A DNA stretch of 36,496 bases from Bacteroidaceae bacterium. GTDB lineage: Bacteria; Bacteroidota; Bacteroidia; Bacteroidales; Bacteroidaceae. The stretch is from contig JAFTYI010000020.1 in the NCBI GenBank assembly GCA_017464815.1, forward strand, positions 1-36,496, in the 5' to 3' direction. Shown piece after piece: positions 24,786-33,627 of this stretch; within the stretch, counting starts at the first letter, position 1; every line of letters starts with the position of its first letter. A program made the position numbers and the translations under genes. The notes beneath the pieces were generated by a model, which saw only the letters and a list, made by a program, of their open reading frames with translations, was not told the origin of the DNA and did not search any database.

Positions 24786-25949
24786 ATGACGTACATGAAA
24801 AGTGTTTTAGGTACAGGCATTGTCCTGTCGTTATTAGCTGCTTGTGCTCCCCAACAGCCCAAGCAGGAGTTGACTCTTTCAGGTTTGAACCCTGAAAACT
24901 TCAAAAAAGAGGTAAATGGCAAGCAAACCGACCTCTATGTGTTAAAGAATGCCGCCGGTATGGAGGTTTGTGTTACAAACTTCGGCGGACGCATCGTTTC
25001 CATTATGGTCCCCGACAAGAACGGCGAGATGAAAGACGTCGTATTGGGCCTTGACAGCGTGGGCGCTTATCTGCCCGAAAACAACCAGACAGACTTCGGT
25101 GCATCCATCGGCCGCTATGCCAACCGCATCAACCAGGGCAAGATTGTTGTTGACGGCACAGAAATCCAATTGCCACAGAACAACTTCGGACACTGCTTGC
25201 ACGGTGGTCCTAACGGATGGCAGTATCAAGTGTACGAAGGTTCAATGCCCAACGACAGCACTGTCGTGTTGGTTATGAACTCTCCCGACGGTGACGAAAA
25301 CTTCCCCGGCAACGTGACAGCCACAGTCACTTATACCCTCACCTCTGACAATGCCATTGACATTGACTACAAGGCCACGACTGACAAGAAGACGGTCATC
25401 AACATGACCAACCACTCATACTTCAACCTCTCAGGTGACCCCAACTTGAAGATTACCGACCACATCCTCTATGTGAACGCAAGCAATTACACTCCGGTGG
25501 ACACCACTTACATGACCACTGGTGAAATTCTTCCCGTTGCCAGCACTCCGATGGACTTCACGACTGCCAAGGTTGTGGGTAAGGAGATTGACAACTTCGA
25601 CTTCGAGCAGTTGAAGAACGGTAATGGCTACGACCACAACTGGTGCTTGGACACCAATTGCGACGAAAGCCAACTGGCAGCCAAGCTGACAAGCCCCATC
25701 ACAGGCATCACACTGGAGGTTTACACCAACGAACCGGGTGTTCAGGTCTACAGCGGTAACTTCCTCGACGGCACTGTCACAGGCAAAAAGGGCATCGTGT
25801 ACAACAAGCGCACCGGTATCTGCCTTGAGACTCAGAAGTATCCCGACACTCCCAACAAGTCAGACCTCGAAGGTTGGCCTTCAGCTACTTTGGAGCCGGG
25901 ACAGACTTACAACAGCCGTTGTATCTTCAAATTCGGTGTAGAGAAATAA
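24786..25949 (+). CDS. Aldose 1-epimerase lipoprotein, arabinose operon
   Basis: 387 residues from ATG 24786 (MTYMKSVLGTGIVLSLLAAC); the ATG at 24795 is an alternative start. The lipobox LLAAC shows export and lipid anchoring, so it works in the periplasm. The enzyme body has NFGGRIVSIMVPDKNG, GRYANRINQGKI, HCLHGGP, NMTNHSYFNLSG (catalytic His), GYDHNWCL and CLETQKYPDTPN (catalytic Glu). It is clearly related to the cytoplasmic paralogue at 19267. It probably mutarotates L-arabinose before uptake by the symporter that starts 35 bases later. In Bacteroides the corresponding arabinose-operon gene is called araM, from memory. Confidence 0.9.
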   Translation: MTYMKSVLGTGIVLSLLAACAPQQPKQELTLSGLNPENFKKEVNGKQTDLYVLKNAAGMEVCVTNFGGRIVSIMVPDKNGEMKDVVLGLDSVGAYLPENNQTDFGASIGRYANRINQGKIVVDGTEIQLPQNNFGHCLHGGPNGWQYQVYEGSMPNDSTVVLVMNSPDGDENFPGNVTATVTYTLTSDNAIDIDYKATTDKKTVINMTNHSYFNLSGDPNLKITDHILYVNASNYTPVDTTYMTTGEILPVASTPMDFTTAKVVGKEIDNFDFEQLKNGNGYDHNWCLDTNCDESQLAAKLTSPITGITLEVYTNEPGVQVYSGNFLDGTVTGKKGIVYNKRTGICLETQKYPDTPNKSDLEGWPSATLEPGQTYNSRCIFKFGVEK

Positions 25950-25984
25950 TTTATTAATTAAATAATAAAAAAAATATTACAGTT

Positions 25985-27730
25985 ATGAATTGGACATCAA
26001 AAGAATTTGTATGGCTCGACTGGACAATTCTGGTCGTAGGAATTCTGTTGGTTGCATGGGCTGTGTATCGCGCCGTGCAAAAAGACAAACAGAAAATGAA
26101 GGGAGCAGACAGTGAGGACTACCTTTTCGGTAAGGGTGAACCTTGGTATGTGATTGGTGCAGCTATTTTTGCGGCAAACATTGGTTCTGAGCACCTCGTA
26201 GGTTTGGCCGGTACAGGCGCCAAAGACGGTGTAGGTATGGCTCATTGGGAAATGCAGGGATGGATGATTCTGATTTTGGGATGGTTATTCGTTCCTTTTT
26301 ATCAGCTTCTCAACAACAAGATGGGCAAGATTATCACCATGCCCGACTTCTTGAAATTCCGTTATACACAGCGTACAGGTTCATGGCTTTCCATCATCAC
26401 ACTGATTGCATACGTGCTGACAAAGGTGAGTGTAACGGCTTTCACTGGCGGTATCTTCTTTGAATACCTGCTCGGACTTCCCTTCTGGTATGGTGCCATC
26501 GGCTTGATTGCCGTGACTGCCATCTTCACCGTGTTCGGTGGTATGAAGGGTGTGATGACCCTGTCTGCCATTCAGACTCCTATTCTTATCATCGGTTCAT
26601 TCCTTGTACTTTTCTTGGGATTGTCCATGTTGGGCGATGGCAGCATCAGCGAAGGTTGGACTGCCATGATGGCTGCCTGTAACGAGGCTCACGATGGTTT
26701 CGGAACTACACACATGTTCCACTGGGACGAGGCTGATCCCATGTACGAGGGTTATCCCGGCTTTGTGGTATTCCTTGGTGCCAGCATCATCGGTTTCTGG
26801 TATTGGTGTACCGACCAGCACATCGTTCAGCGTGTACTCGGACAGACGAAGGGTGAATCGAACGAAGTGGTGATGAAGCGTGCCCGCCGCGGTACTATCG
26901 CAGCCGGTTACTTCAAGCTCCTCCCCGTATTCATGTTCCTTATCCCCGGTATGGTGGCTTACGCCTTGTCACTCAAGGAAGGTAGCGGCATCGTGATGGA
27001 CATCAACAATGCCAGCGACACAGACGGAGCCTTCGCCATGATGGTGAAGAACGTGCTTCCCGCAGGTGTGAAAGGTATCGTGACCATCGGTTTCATCTGC
27101 GCATTGGTGGCTTCACTGGCTGCATTCTTCAATTCTTGCGCTACCCTTTTCACTGAGGACTTCTACAAGCCCATGAAAAAAGGTAAGAGCGAAGCTCACT
27201 ACGTATTGGTAGGCCGTATTGCTACGGTAGTTGTTGTATTGCTCGGTTTGGCATGGATGCCGGTGATGATGAGCATGGACACTCTCTACAGCTACTTGCA
27301 GAACATCCAATCACTGCTTGCACCGTCAATGGTAGCCGTGTTTGCTATGGGTATCTTCTCTAAGAAGATTACTCCGAAGGCTGGTGAATGGGGACTCATC
27401 GGTGGTTTCATCATCGGTATGCTCCGTCTGGTGACCAACGTACTCACCGAGAACGGAAGCGCAGTGATGGAAGGTGCCCTTTGGGAGAACACCGCATGGT
27501 TCTGGCAGACCAACTGGCTCGTATTCGAGTGCTGGTTGCTGGTATTCATCATCGCCATGATGATTGTGGTATCGTTCTTCACACCTGCTCCTTCTAAGGC
27601 TCAGGTTGAAGCCATCACTTTCACAGGTGACTACAAGAAGCAGATTCGTGAGAGCTGGGGCATATGGGACATTGTTGCCTCTTTGGGCGTAATTGTTCTG
27701 TGTGGTCTGTTCTATGCTTATTTCTGGTAA
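25985..27730 (+). CDS. Sodium/solute symporter (SSS/SGLT family), probable arabinose importer
   Basis: 581 residues with about 14 membrane helices. SSS-family marks are DYLFGKGEPWYVIGAAIFAA, NIGSEHLVGLAGTGAKDG, MPDFLKFRYTQRTGSWLSII and the sugar-transporter signature region YWCTDQHIVQRVLG. These match the vSGLT/SGLT-like branch, which couples sugar entry to sodium. Its position between an exported aldose epimerase and araD strongly suggests L-arabinose as cargo. The equivalent gene in the Bacteroides arabinose locus has been described as an arabinose permease (from memory). The 64-base gap to araD holds hairpin G1. Confidence 0.9.
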   Translation: MNWTSKEFVWLDWTILVVGILLVAWAVYRAVQKDKQKMKGADSEDYLFGKGEPWYVIGAAIFAANIGSEHLVGLAGTGAKDGVGMAHWEMQGWMILILGWLFVPFYQLLNNKMGKIITMPDFLKFRYTQRTGSWLSIITLIAYVLTKVSVTAFTGGIFFEYLLGLPFWYGAIGLIAVTAIFTVFGGMKGVMTLSAIQTPILIIGSFLVLFLGLSMLGDGSISEGWTAMMAACNEAHDGFGTTHMFHWDEADPMYEGYPGFVVFLGASIIGFWYWCTDQHIVQRVLGQTKGESNEVVMKRARRGTIAAGYFKLLPVFMFLIPGMVAYALSLKEGSGIVMDINNASDTDGAFAMMVKNVLPAGVKGIVTIGFICALVASLAAFFNSCATLFTEDFYKPMKKGKSEAHYVLVGRIATVVVVLLGLAWMPVMMSMDTLYSYLQNIQSLLAPSMVAVFAMGIFSKKITPKAGEWGLIGGFIIGMLRLVTNVLTENGSAVMEGALWENTAWFWQTNWLVFECWLLVFIIAMMIVVSFFTPAPSKAQVEAITFTGDYKKQIRESWGIWDIVASLGVIVLCGLFYAYFW

Positions 27731-27738
27731 AAAACACA

Positions 27739-27777
27739 GACCCACCCGAATCCTCTCTGTGAGGGAGAGGGTGGGTC
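27739..27777 (+). repeat. Hairpin G1 between symporter and araD
   Basis: GACCCACCC (27739-27747) pairs with GGGTGGGTC (27769-27777). Inside it, CTCTC and GAGAG extend the stem. TTTAATTT follows, so partial termination is possible. It is related to the longer family G repeat at 33512-33612. Confidence 0.75.
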
Positions 27778-27794
27778 TTTAATTTATAACAAGT

Positions 27795-28496
27795 ATGTTA
27801 GAAGAACTGAAAGAAAAAGTATTCCAAGCAAACCTCGACCTTGTGAAGCAAGGCCTGGTGATATTCACTTGGGGCAATGTGTCAGGTATCGACCGTGAAA
27901 AAGGCTTGGTAGTCATCAAGCCCAGTGGCGTAAGCTATGATGACATGAAAGCCTCAGACATGGTTGTGGTTGACCTCCATACAGGCAAAGTGGTTGAAGG
28001 CGATCTGAATCCCTCATCAGACACCCCTACCCATTTGGTACTCTACCGCGCGTTCCCCAACATCCAAGGCGTTGTCCACACCCACTCTACCTACGCTACC
28101 GCATGGGCACAGGCCGGTAAGGACATCCCCAACATCGGCACCACACATGCCGACTACTTCTACAAAGCCATCCCTTGCACCGATGACATGACCAAAGCCG
28201 AGGTGGAAGGCGAATATGAGTTGGAGACAGGTAACGTAATCGTTAAACGTTTTGAAGGCATCAACCCCGACCACACTCCTGGTGTTCTGGTTAAGAACCA
28301 CGGTCCCTTCTCATGGGGAACAAGCCCATCCAACGCGGTGTACAATGCCAAGGTGATGGAGCAGTGTGCCAAGATGGCCTACATCTCGTTCACCCTCAAT
28401 CCTGATACAACGATGAATCCGCTCCTCATCGAGAAGCACTACAACCGCAAGCATGGCCCCAATGCCTATTACGGACAGAAGGGACAGAAGCATTGA
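27795..28496 (+). CDS. araD: L-ribulose-5-phosphate 4-epimerase
   Basis: 233 residues, class II aldolase fold. The zinc and catalytic positions line up with E. coli AraD: Asp76 (SSDTPTH), His95 and His97 (VVHTHSTYA), and a third His at 169 in [28 protein letters not shown] is the phosphate-binding N-terminal part. [11 protein letters not shown] is also typical of AraD, as opposed to fuculose-phosphate aldolase. It converts L-ribulose-5-phosphate to D-xylulose-5-phosphate, the last arabinose-specific step. araA follows after 60 bases. Confidence 0.95.
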   Translation: MLEELKEKVFQANLDLVKQGLVIFTWGNVSGIDREKGLVVIKPSGVSYDDMKASDMVVVDLHTGKVVEGDLNPSSDTPTHLVLYRAFPNIQGVVHTHSTYATAWAQAGKDIPNIGTTHADYFYKAIPCTDDMTKAEVEGEYELETGNVIVKRFEGINPDHTPGVLVKNHGPFSWGTSPSNAVYNAKVMEQCAKMAYISFTLNPDTTMNPLLIEKHYNRKHGPNAYYGQKGQKH

Positions 28497-28556
28497 TTCA
28501 AAAGATCAAAAGAAAAAAATAGCAAACTAAATATTAACTTTAAACAATTAAGAATT

Positions 28557-30098
28557 ATGGCAAACATTTTTGAACAGTATGAAATTTGGTGGGTAACTGG
28601 TGCACAGTTGCTCTATGGTGGTGAAACCGTGAAGATTGTAGACGGACACTCAAAGGAAATGGTTGAAGGCCTCAACAACAGCGGCATCCTCCCCATCAAG
28701 GTAGTATATAAAGGTACAGCCAACTCTTCAAAGGAGGCTGAAGCTGTAATGAAAGCAGCCAACAACGAAGAAAAGTGTATTGGTGTTATCACATGGATGC
28801 ACACCTTCTCACCCGCCAAGATGTGGATCAAGGCATTGCAGACCTTGCAGAAGCCCCTCCTCCACTTCCACACCCAATACAATGCCGAGATTCCTTGGGA
28901 GTCAATCGACATGGACTTCATGAACCTCAACCAGTCAGCCCACGGCGACATCGAGTTCGGTCACATCTGCACCCGCATGCGTGTTCCCCGCAAGGTGGTT
29001 TGCGGCTATTGGAAGAACCAGGATGTACAGGAGAAGATTGCCGTTTGGGCACGCGTGGCAGCAGGTGTTGCCGATGCAAAGAACACACGTTGCCTCATGT
29101 TCGGTATGAACATGAACAATGTAGCCGTTACCGATGGTGACCGCGTTGAGTTCGAGCAGCGCATGGGTTATCACGTAGACTACTACCCCGTATCTTCACT
29201 GATGGAATACTTCAAGAAAGTGACCGACGCTGAAGCTGATGCCCTCGTTGAGGAGTACAAGCAACTGTACGAAATCAAGATTGACGAGAGCGGCGAAGAA
29301 GTTTACTGGGAGAAGGTGAAGAATGCAGCCAAGGCCGAAATCGCATTGCGTCGTGTACTTGCTGACGAAGGTGCAACCGCATTCACCACCAACTTTGACG
29401 ACCTCGGTGATGCCGACATCAATGATCCTAACTTCGTAGGTTTCGACCAGATTCCTGGTCTCGCCTCTCAGCGTCTAATGGCCGAAGGTATCGGTTTCGG
29501 TGCCGAAGGTGACTGGAAGACTGCTTGCCTCTGCCGCACACTCTGGGTTATCCAGCACGGTATGCCTATCGGTTGCTCATTCCTCGAGGACTACACCCTC
29601 AATTTCGCTGGCAACCAGTCTTCATGCCTGCAGAGCCACATGCTCGAGATTTGTCCGCTCATCGCTGTTGACAAACCCAAACTCGAGGTTCACTTCCTCG
29701 GCATCGGTATCCGCAAGCAACAGACAGCCCGCCTCGTGTTCACCTCAAAAGTTGGCCGTGGTATCAAGGCTACCGTTGTAGACCTCGGCAACCGCTTCCG
29801 CCTTATCTCTCAAGAGGTTGAATGCATCGAGCCGAAGCCCATGCCTAACCTTCCCGTGGCATCTGCCCTCTGGATTCCTCAGCCCACATTCGAAATCGGT
29901 GCCGGCGCATGGATTCTCGCAGGTGGTACACACCACAGTGCATTCTCTTACGACATCACCGAGGAGTACTGGGAAGATTTCGCAGAAATCGTGGGTATCG
30001 AATACATAAAGATTAATAAAGACACCACCATCAGCAACTTCAAGCAGGAACTTCGCATGAACGAAGTTTATTACATGCTGAACAAGGCTCTTTGCTAA
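28557..30098 (+). CDS. araA: L-arabinose isomerase
   Basis: 513 residues, slightly longer than the ~500 of E. coli AraA. The four manganese ligands are visible: Glu317 (GFGAEGDWKTA), Glu344 (FLEDYTLNF), His361 (CLQSHMLEICP) and His460 (AGGTHHSAFS). FEIWWVTG-type start (YEIWWVTGAQLLYGGE), WMHTFSPAKMWI and PLLHFHTQYN are further family marks. It converts L-arabinose to L-ribulose in the cytoplasm. The downstream gap to araB (111 bases) holds hairpin family D. Confidence 0.97.
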   Translation: MANIFEQYEIWWVTGAQLLYGGETVKIVDGHSKEMVEGLNNSGILPIKVVYKGTANSSKEAEAVMKAANNEEKCIGVITWMHTFSPAKMWIKALQTLQKPLLHFHTQYNAEIPWESIDMDFMNLNQSAHGDIEFGHICTRMRVPRKVVCGYWKNQDVQEKIAVWARVAAGVADAKNTRCLMFGMNMNNVAVTDGDRVEFEQRMGYHVDYYPVSSLMEYFKKVTDAEADALVEEYKQLYEIKIDESGEEVYWEKVKNAAKAEIALRRVLADEGATAFTTNFDDLGDADINDPNFVGFDQIPGLASQRLMAEGIGFGAEGDWKTACLCRTLWVIQHGMPIGCSFLEDYTLNFAGNQSSCLQSHMLEICPLIAVDKPKLEVHFLGIGIRKQQTARLVFTSKVGRGIKATVVDLGNRFRLISQEVECIEPKPMPNLPVASALWIPQPTFEIGAGAWILAGGTHHSAFSYDITEEYWEDFAEIVGIEYIKINKDTTISNFKQELRMNEVYYMLNKALC

Positions 30099-30101
30099 TA
30101 A

Positions 30102-30196
30102 GTTACAAGCTACGGGCTACAAGTGACGGGGAACATGTTCTGCCCACATAACCGATTATGCAGGACACCCGTGACTCGTAACCCGTAGCTACAGAC
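30102..30196 (+). repeat. Inverted repeat between araA and araB, family D
   Basis: Arm 30102-30130 (GTTACAAGCTACGGGCTACA...) pairs with 30168-30196 over about 29 bases with a few mismatches. It is followed by TTTTAAAATTATT. Similar words (CGTAGCTTTTAGCTCGTCAC) appear inside the family C repeat at 35656-35824. It could attenuate transcription into araB. Confidence 0.75.
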
Positions 30197-30209
30197 TTTT
30201 AAAATTATT

Positions 30210-31883
30210 ATGGAAGAAAAAATTGTCATTGGCTTCGAATATGGAAGTGACTCGGCACGTGCGCTCGTTGTAAACGCCACCAACGGCGAAATATTGGGCA
30301 CAGCCGTGAAGTACTATCCACGTTGGAACATGGGGTTGTACTGCGATCCCAAGATCAATCAGTATCGCCAACATCCGATGGACTACCTTGAAGTATTGGA
30401 AGACAGTGTACGCGAAGCACTCAGCAAGTGCCCTGCGGGAACGGCAGAAAAGGTGATAGGCATAGCCTTTGACACCACCGGCTCTACCCCCGTGTTCACC
30501 GATGAAACGGGTACTCCCCTTGCCCTCTTGCCCGAGTTCTTCGAAAACCCCAACGCCATGTTCATCCTTTGGAAGGATCACACGGCCGTAAAGGAAGCTG
30601 CCGAAATCAACAAACTCTGCAAAGAGTGGGATGTGGATTACGTGGCTTACGAAGGTGGTGTGTATTCATCCGAATGGTTTTGGGCAAAGGCCCTGCATGT
30701 GCTTCGCGAGGACAAAGAGGTGCGCAACGCGGCCTACTCCATCGTAGAGCATTGCGAATGGTTGCCGGCGATTCTGACGGGAGTCACTTCTTCTAAAGAC
30801 ATTGTGCGCAGCCGTTGTGCCGGAGGTCATAAAGCTATGTGGCATCCCAAGTGGGGAGGTCTGCCTTCCGAAGAATTCCTCACCACGCTCGATCCTCTGT
30901 TGGCAGGTTTTCGCGACCGCCTGTTCACCGACACGGAAACAGCCGAAAAGCCTGTAGGCAAGTTGTGTCCCGAGTGGGCTGCACGCCTTGGTTTAAGCAC
31001 CGAAGTGGTTGTGGCTGGTGGAGCCTATGATTGTCACATGGGTGCCGTAGGTGCCGGTGTCACTCCTCACACACTTGTGAGTGTAATAGGCACCTCCACT
31101 TGCGACGTCATGGTGGCTCCTCACAAAGAGGTTGGGCACAAACTCATCAAGGGCATCTGTGGTCAGGTCGACGGTTCCGTCATCCCCGGTATGATCGGTT
31201 TCGAGGCGGGCCAGTCAGCCTTTGGTGACATTTATGCGTGGTTCAAGCGCGTGCTTGAGTTCCCTCTTAAACAAATCATTGGCAAGACCGAACTTATCGA
31301 CTTCAACACCCGAGCCGCCCTCATCGAGGAGGCATGCAACCACATCATCCCCGCCCTCAGTGCCGAGGCTGAGAAAATTCCACCAAGCGAAAGCACCGTC
31401 ATTGCCACCGATTGGATGAACGGACGCCGCACCCCCAACGCCAACCAATTGTTGAAAGGTACCATCACGGGTATCACCCTTGGAACCTCTGCTCCACAGA
31501 TTTTCCGTGCATTGGTTGAAGCCACCGCATTCGGTACCAAAGCCATCGTCGACCACTTCATCAACGAGGGAGTGCGCATCGACAATGTCATCGGCATTGG
31601 TGGCATCGCGCTGAAGTCCCCCTTTGTGATGCAAACACTGAGCGACGTGTTGAACATGCCCATCAAGGTGTGCAAAACCGATCAGGCTTGTGCCCTCGGT
31701 GCAGCCATGTTTGCCGCAACCGCTGCAGGTGTATACGACAAGGTTGAAGATGCCATTGCCGCCATGAACTCAGGCTTTGCCAATGAGTACACGCCCAATG
31801 CTGAGAACACCGAGATATACACAAACATCTACGAAAAGTACATCAAGGTGGGACAATTCACTGAAAAAAAGCTATTTAATTAA
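30210..31883 (+). CDS. araB: L-ribulokinase (classical AraB, FGGY family)
   Basis: 557 residues, the usual AraB length. The N-terminal phosphate loop is [46 protein letters not shown] and [14 protein letters not shown] are AraB-specific segments. [11 protein letters not shown] and [16 protein letters not shown] belong to the catalytic cleft and the second FGGY domain. [20 protein letters not shown] and [20 protein letters not shown] follow. It phosphorylates L-ribulose to L-ribulose-5-phosphate. A second, more xylulokinase-like FGGY kinase begins only 20 bases later, so the cell may have two kinases for this step. Confidence 0.95.
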   Translation: MEEKIVIGFEYGSDSARALVVNATNGEILGTAVKYYPRWNMGLYCDPKINQYRQHPMDYLEVLEDSVREALSKCPAGTAEKVIGIAFDTTGSTPVFTDETGTPLALLPEFFENPNAMFILWKDHTAVKEAAEINKLCKEWDVDYVAYEGGVYSSEWFWAKALHVLREDKEVRNAAYSIVEHCEWLPAILTGVTSSKDIVRSRCAGGHKAMWHPKWGGLPSEEFLTTLDPLLAGFRDRLFTDTETAEKPVGKLCPEWAARLGLSTEVVVAGGAYDCHMGAVGAGVTPHTLVSVIGTSTCDVMVAPHKEVGHKLIKGICGQVDGSVIPGMIGFEAGQSAFGDIYAWFKRVLEFPLKQIIGKTELIDFNTRAALIEEACNHIIPALSAEAEKIPPSESTVIATDWMNGRRTPNANQLLKGTITGITLGTSAPQIFRALVEATAFGTKAIVDHFINEGVRIDNVIGIGGIALKSPFVMQTLSDVLNMPIKVCKTDQACALGAAMFAATAAGVYDKVEDAIAAMNSGFANEYTPNAENTEIYTNIYEKYIKVGQFTEKKLFN

Positions 31884-31903
31884 CTGACAAAAGAATAAAA
31901 GAA

Positions 31904-33502
31904 ATGAATATTGAGGCTAAATCAACCATCGAATCAGGTAAAGCCATCCTCGGTATCGAGTTTGGCTCAACCCGCATCAAGGCGGTGCTGATTGATGAAG
32001 AGAACAAACCCATTGCCCAAGGAAGCCACACATGGGAGAACCAGCTTGTTGACGGACTTTGGACATATAGTGTAGAGGCCATCTGGTATGGCTTGCAGGA
32101 CTGTTATGCCGACCTGCGCAAGAATGTAAATGAACTCTACGACATCGAGATAGAGTCGCTTGCCGCCATCGGCGTCAGCGCCATGATGCACGGCTACATG
32201 GCTTTCAACGAAAAGGAAGAGATTCTTGTCCCCTTCCGCACATGGAGAAACACCAATACCGGTCAGGCTGCAGCTGCGTTGTCTGAACTGTTTGTTTACA
32301 ACATTCCCCTTCGTTGGAGCATCTCTCACCTCTATCAGGCCATCCTGAACAACGAGGAGCATGTTTCTGAAATCAACTTCCTCACCACCTTGGCTGGCTA
32401 TATCCACTGGCAGATTACAGGCAAGCGTGTCCTTGGCGTAGGCGACGCTTCAGGTATGATTCCTGTTGACCCCACAACCAAGACCTATTCAGCAGAGATG
32501 GTTGAGAAGTTCGACAACCTGATTGCTCCCAAGGGATTCGATTGGAAGTTGCTCGACATTCTTCCTCAGGTGCTTGTGGCTGGTGAAAACGCCGGTTTCC
32601 TCACTCCCGAAGGTGCCAAGAAACTGGACGTTTCGGGTCACTTGAAACCCGGCATCCCCGTATGTCCTCCCGAAGGCGATGCAGGCACAGGCATGGTAGC
32701 CACCAACGCTGTGAAGCAACGCACGGGTAACGTGTCGGCCGGAACCTCGTCATTCTCAATGATTGTGTTGGAGAAAGACCTCTCCAAACCTTATGAAATG
32801 ATTGACATGGTGACCACCCCCGACGGCAGTCTCGTGGCTATGGTACATTGCAACAACTGCACTTCCGACCTCAACGCTTGGGTTAACCTCTTCAAGGAGT
32901 ATCAGGAACTGCTCGGCATCCCCGTTGACATGAACGAGGTGTATGGCAAGCTCTACAACAATGCACTCAAAGGAGCCCCCGATTGCGGCGGACTCGTTTC
33001 ATACAACTACATCTCTGGTGAGCCCGTAACAGGTCTGGCCGAAGGTCGTCCTCTCTTCGTACGTTCAGCAGGCGACAAGTTCAACTTGGCCAACTTCATG
33101 CGTGCACACCTTCATGCATCGGTAGGTGTACTCAAGATTGGTAACGACATCCTGTTCAACGAAGAAAAGATTAAGGTTGACCGCATCACAGGTCATGGTG
33201 GTCTCTTCAAGACTGCCGGTGTAGGCCAACGCATCCTTGCTGCTGCCATCAACTCGCCCATCTCTGTAATGGAGACCGCAGGCGAAGGCGGACCGTGGGG
33301 TATGGCCTTGTTGGCATCTTACTTGGTAAACAACCCGAAGGGATTGCCTTTGGCCGATTACCTCGACCGCGTAGTCTTTGCCGGAAACACAGGCGTAGAG
33401 ATTGCCCCCACTCCCGAAGACGTGGAAGGATTCAACAAGTATATCGAGAACTACAAGGCTTGCCTCGGCATTGAGGAAGCTGCCGTGAATTGCAAAAAGT
33501 AA
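31904..33502 (+). CDS. FGGY-family sugar kinase (xylulokinase-like / Bacteroidetes-type ribulokinase)
   Basis: 532 residues, not closely similar to the preceding AraB. The phosphate loop is [31 protein letters not shown] and [15 protein letters not shown] are the substrate-side segments. [20 protein letters not shown] and [16 protein letters not shown] form the ATP-side cleft. [20 protein letters not shown] and [16 protein letters not shown] lie in the C-terminal domain. From memory, the Bacteroides thetaiotaomicron arabinose locus uses a kinase of this type as its ribulokinase. Here it stands next to a classical AraB, so it may be a second ribulokinase or act on xylulose. The sequence does not decide. 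Confidence 0.88.
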   Translation: MNIEAKSTIESGKAILGIEFGSTRIKAVLIDEENKPIAQGSHTWENQLVDGLWTYSVEAIWYGLQDCYADLRKNVNELYDIEIESLAAIGVSAMMHGYMAFNEKEEILVPFRTWRNTNTGQAAAALSELFVYNIPLRWSISHLYQAILNNEEHVSEINFLTTLAGYIHWQITGKRVLGVGDASGMIPVDPTTKTYSAEMVEKFDNLIAPKGFDWKLLDILPQVLVAGENAGFLTPEGAKKLDVSGHLKPGIPVCPPEGDAGTGMVATNAVKQRTGNVSAGTSSFSMIVLEKDLSKPYEMIDMVTTPDGSLVAMVHCNNCTSDLNAWVNLFKEYQELLGIPVDMNEVYGKLYNNALKGAPDCGGLVSYNYISGEPVTGLAEGRPLFVRSAGDKFNLANFMRAHLHASVGVLKIGNDILFNEEKIKVDRITGHGGLFKTAGVGQRILAAAINSPISVMETAGEGGPWGMALLASYLVNNPKGLPLADYLDRVVFAGNTGVEIAPTPEDVEGFNKYIENYKACLGIEEAAVNCKK

Positions 33503-33511
33503 GTAATAACA

Positions 33512-33612
33512 GACCCACCACCCTCCCTGTGAGGGAGGGGGCTTGATTTCTCCTGTCAATAATGGCAATGATATTTTCAAGTCCTCCCTCACAGGGAGGA
33601 TTTAGGTGGGTC
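33512..33612 (+). repeat. Long inverted repeat G2 before transketolase
   Basis: Outer GACCCACC (33512-33519) pairs with GGTGGGTC (33605-33612). CCTCCCTGTGAGGGAGG near 33521-33537 is mirrored by CCTCCCTCACAGGGAGG near 33583-33599, each also a small hairpin on its own. GCTTGA and TCAAGT close the centre. It spans most of the 125-base gap between the FGGY kinase and the transketolase gene. Confidence 0.8.
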
Positions 33613-33627
33613 CATAATTTAATTTAT

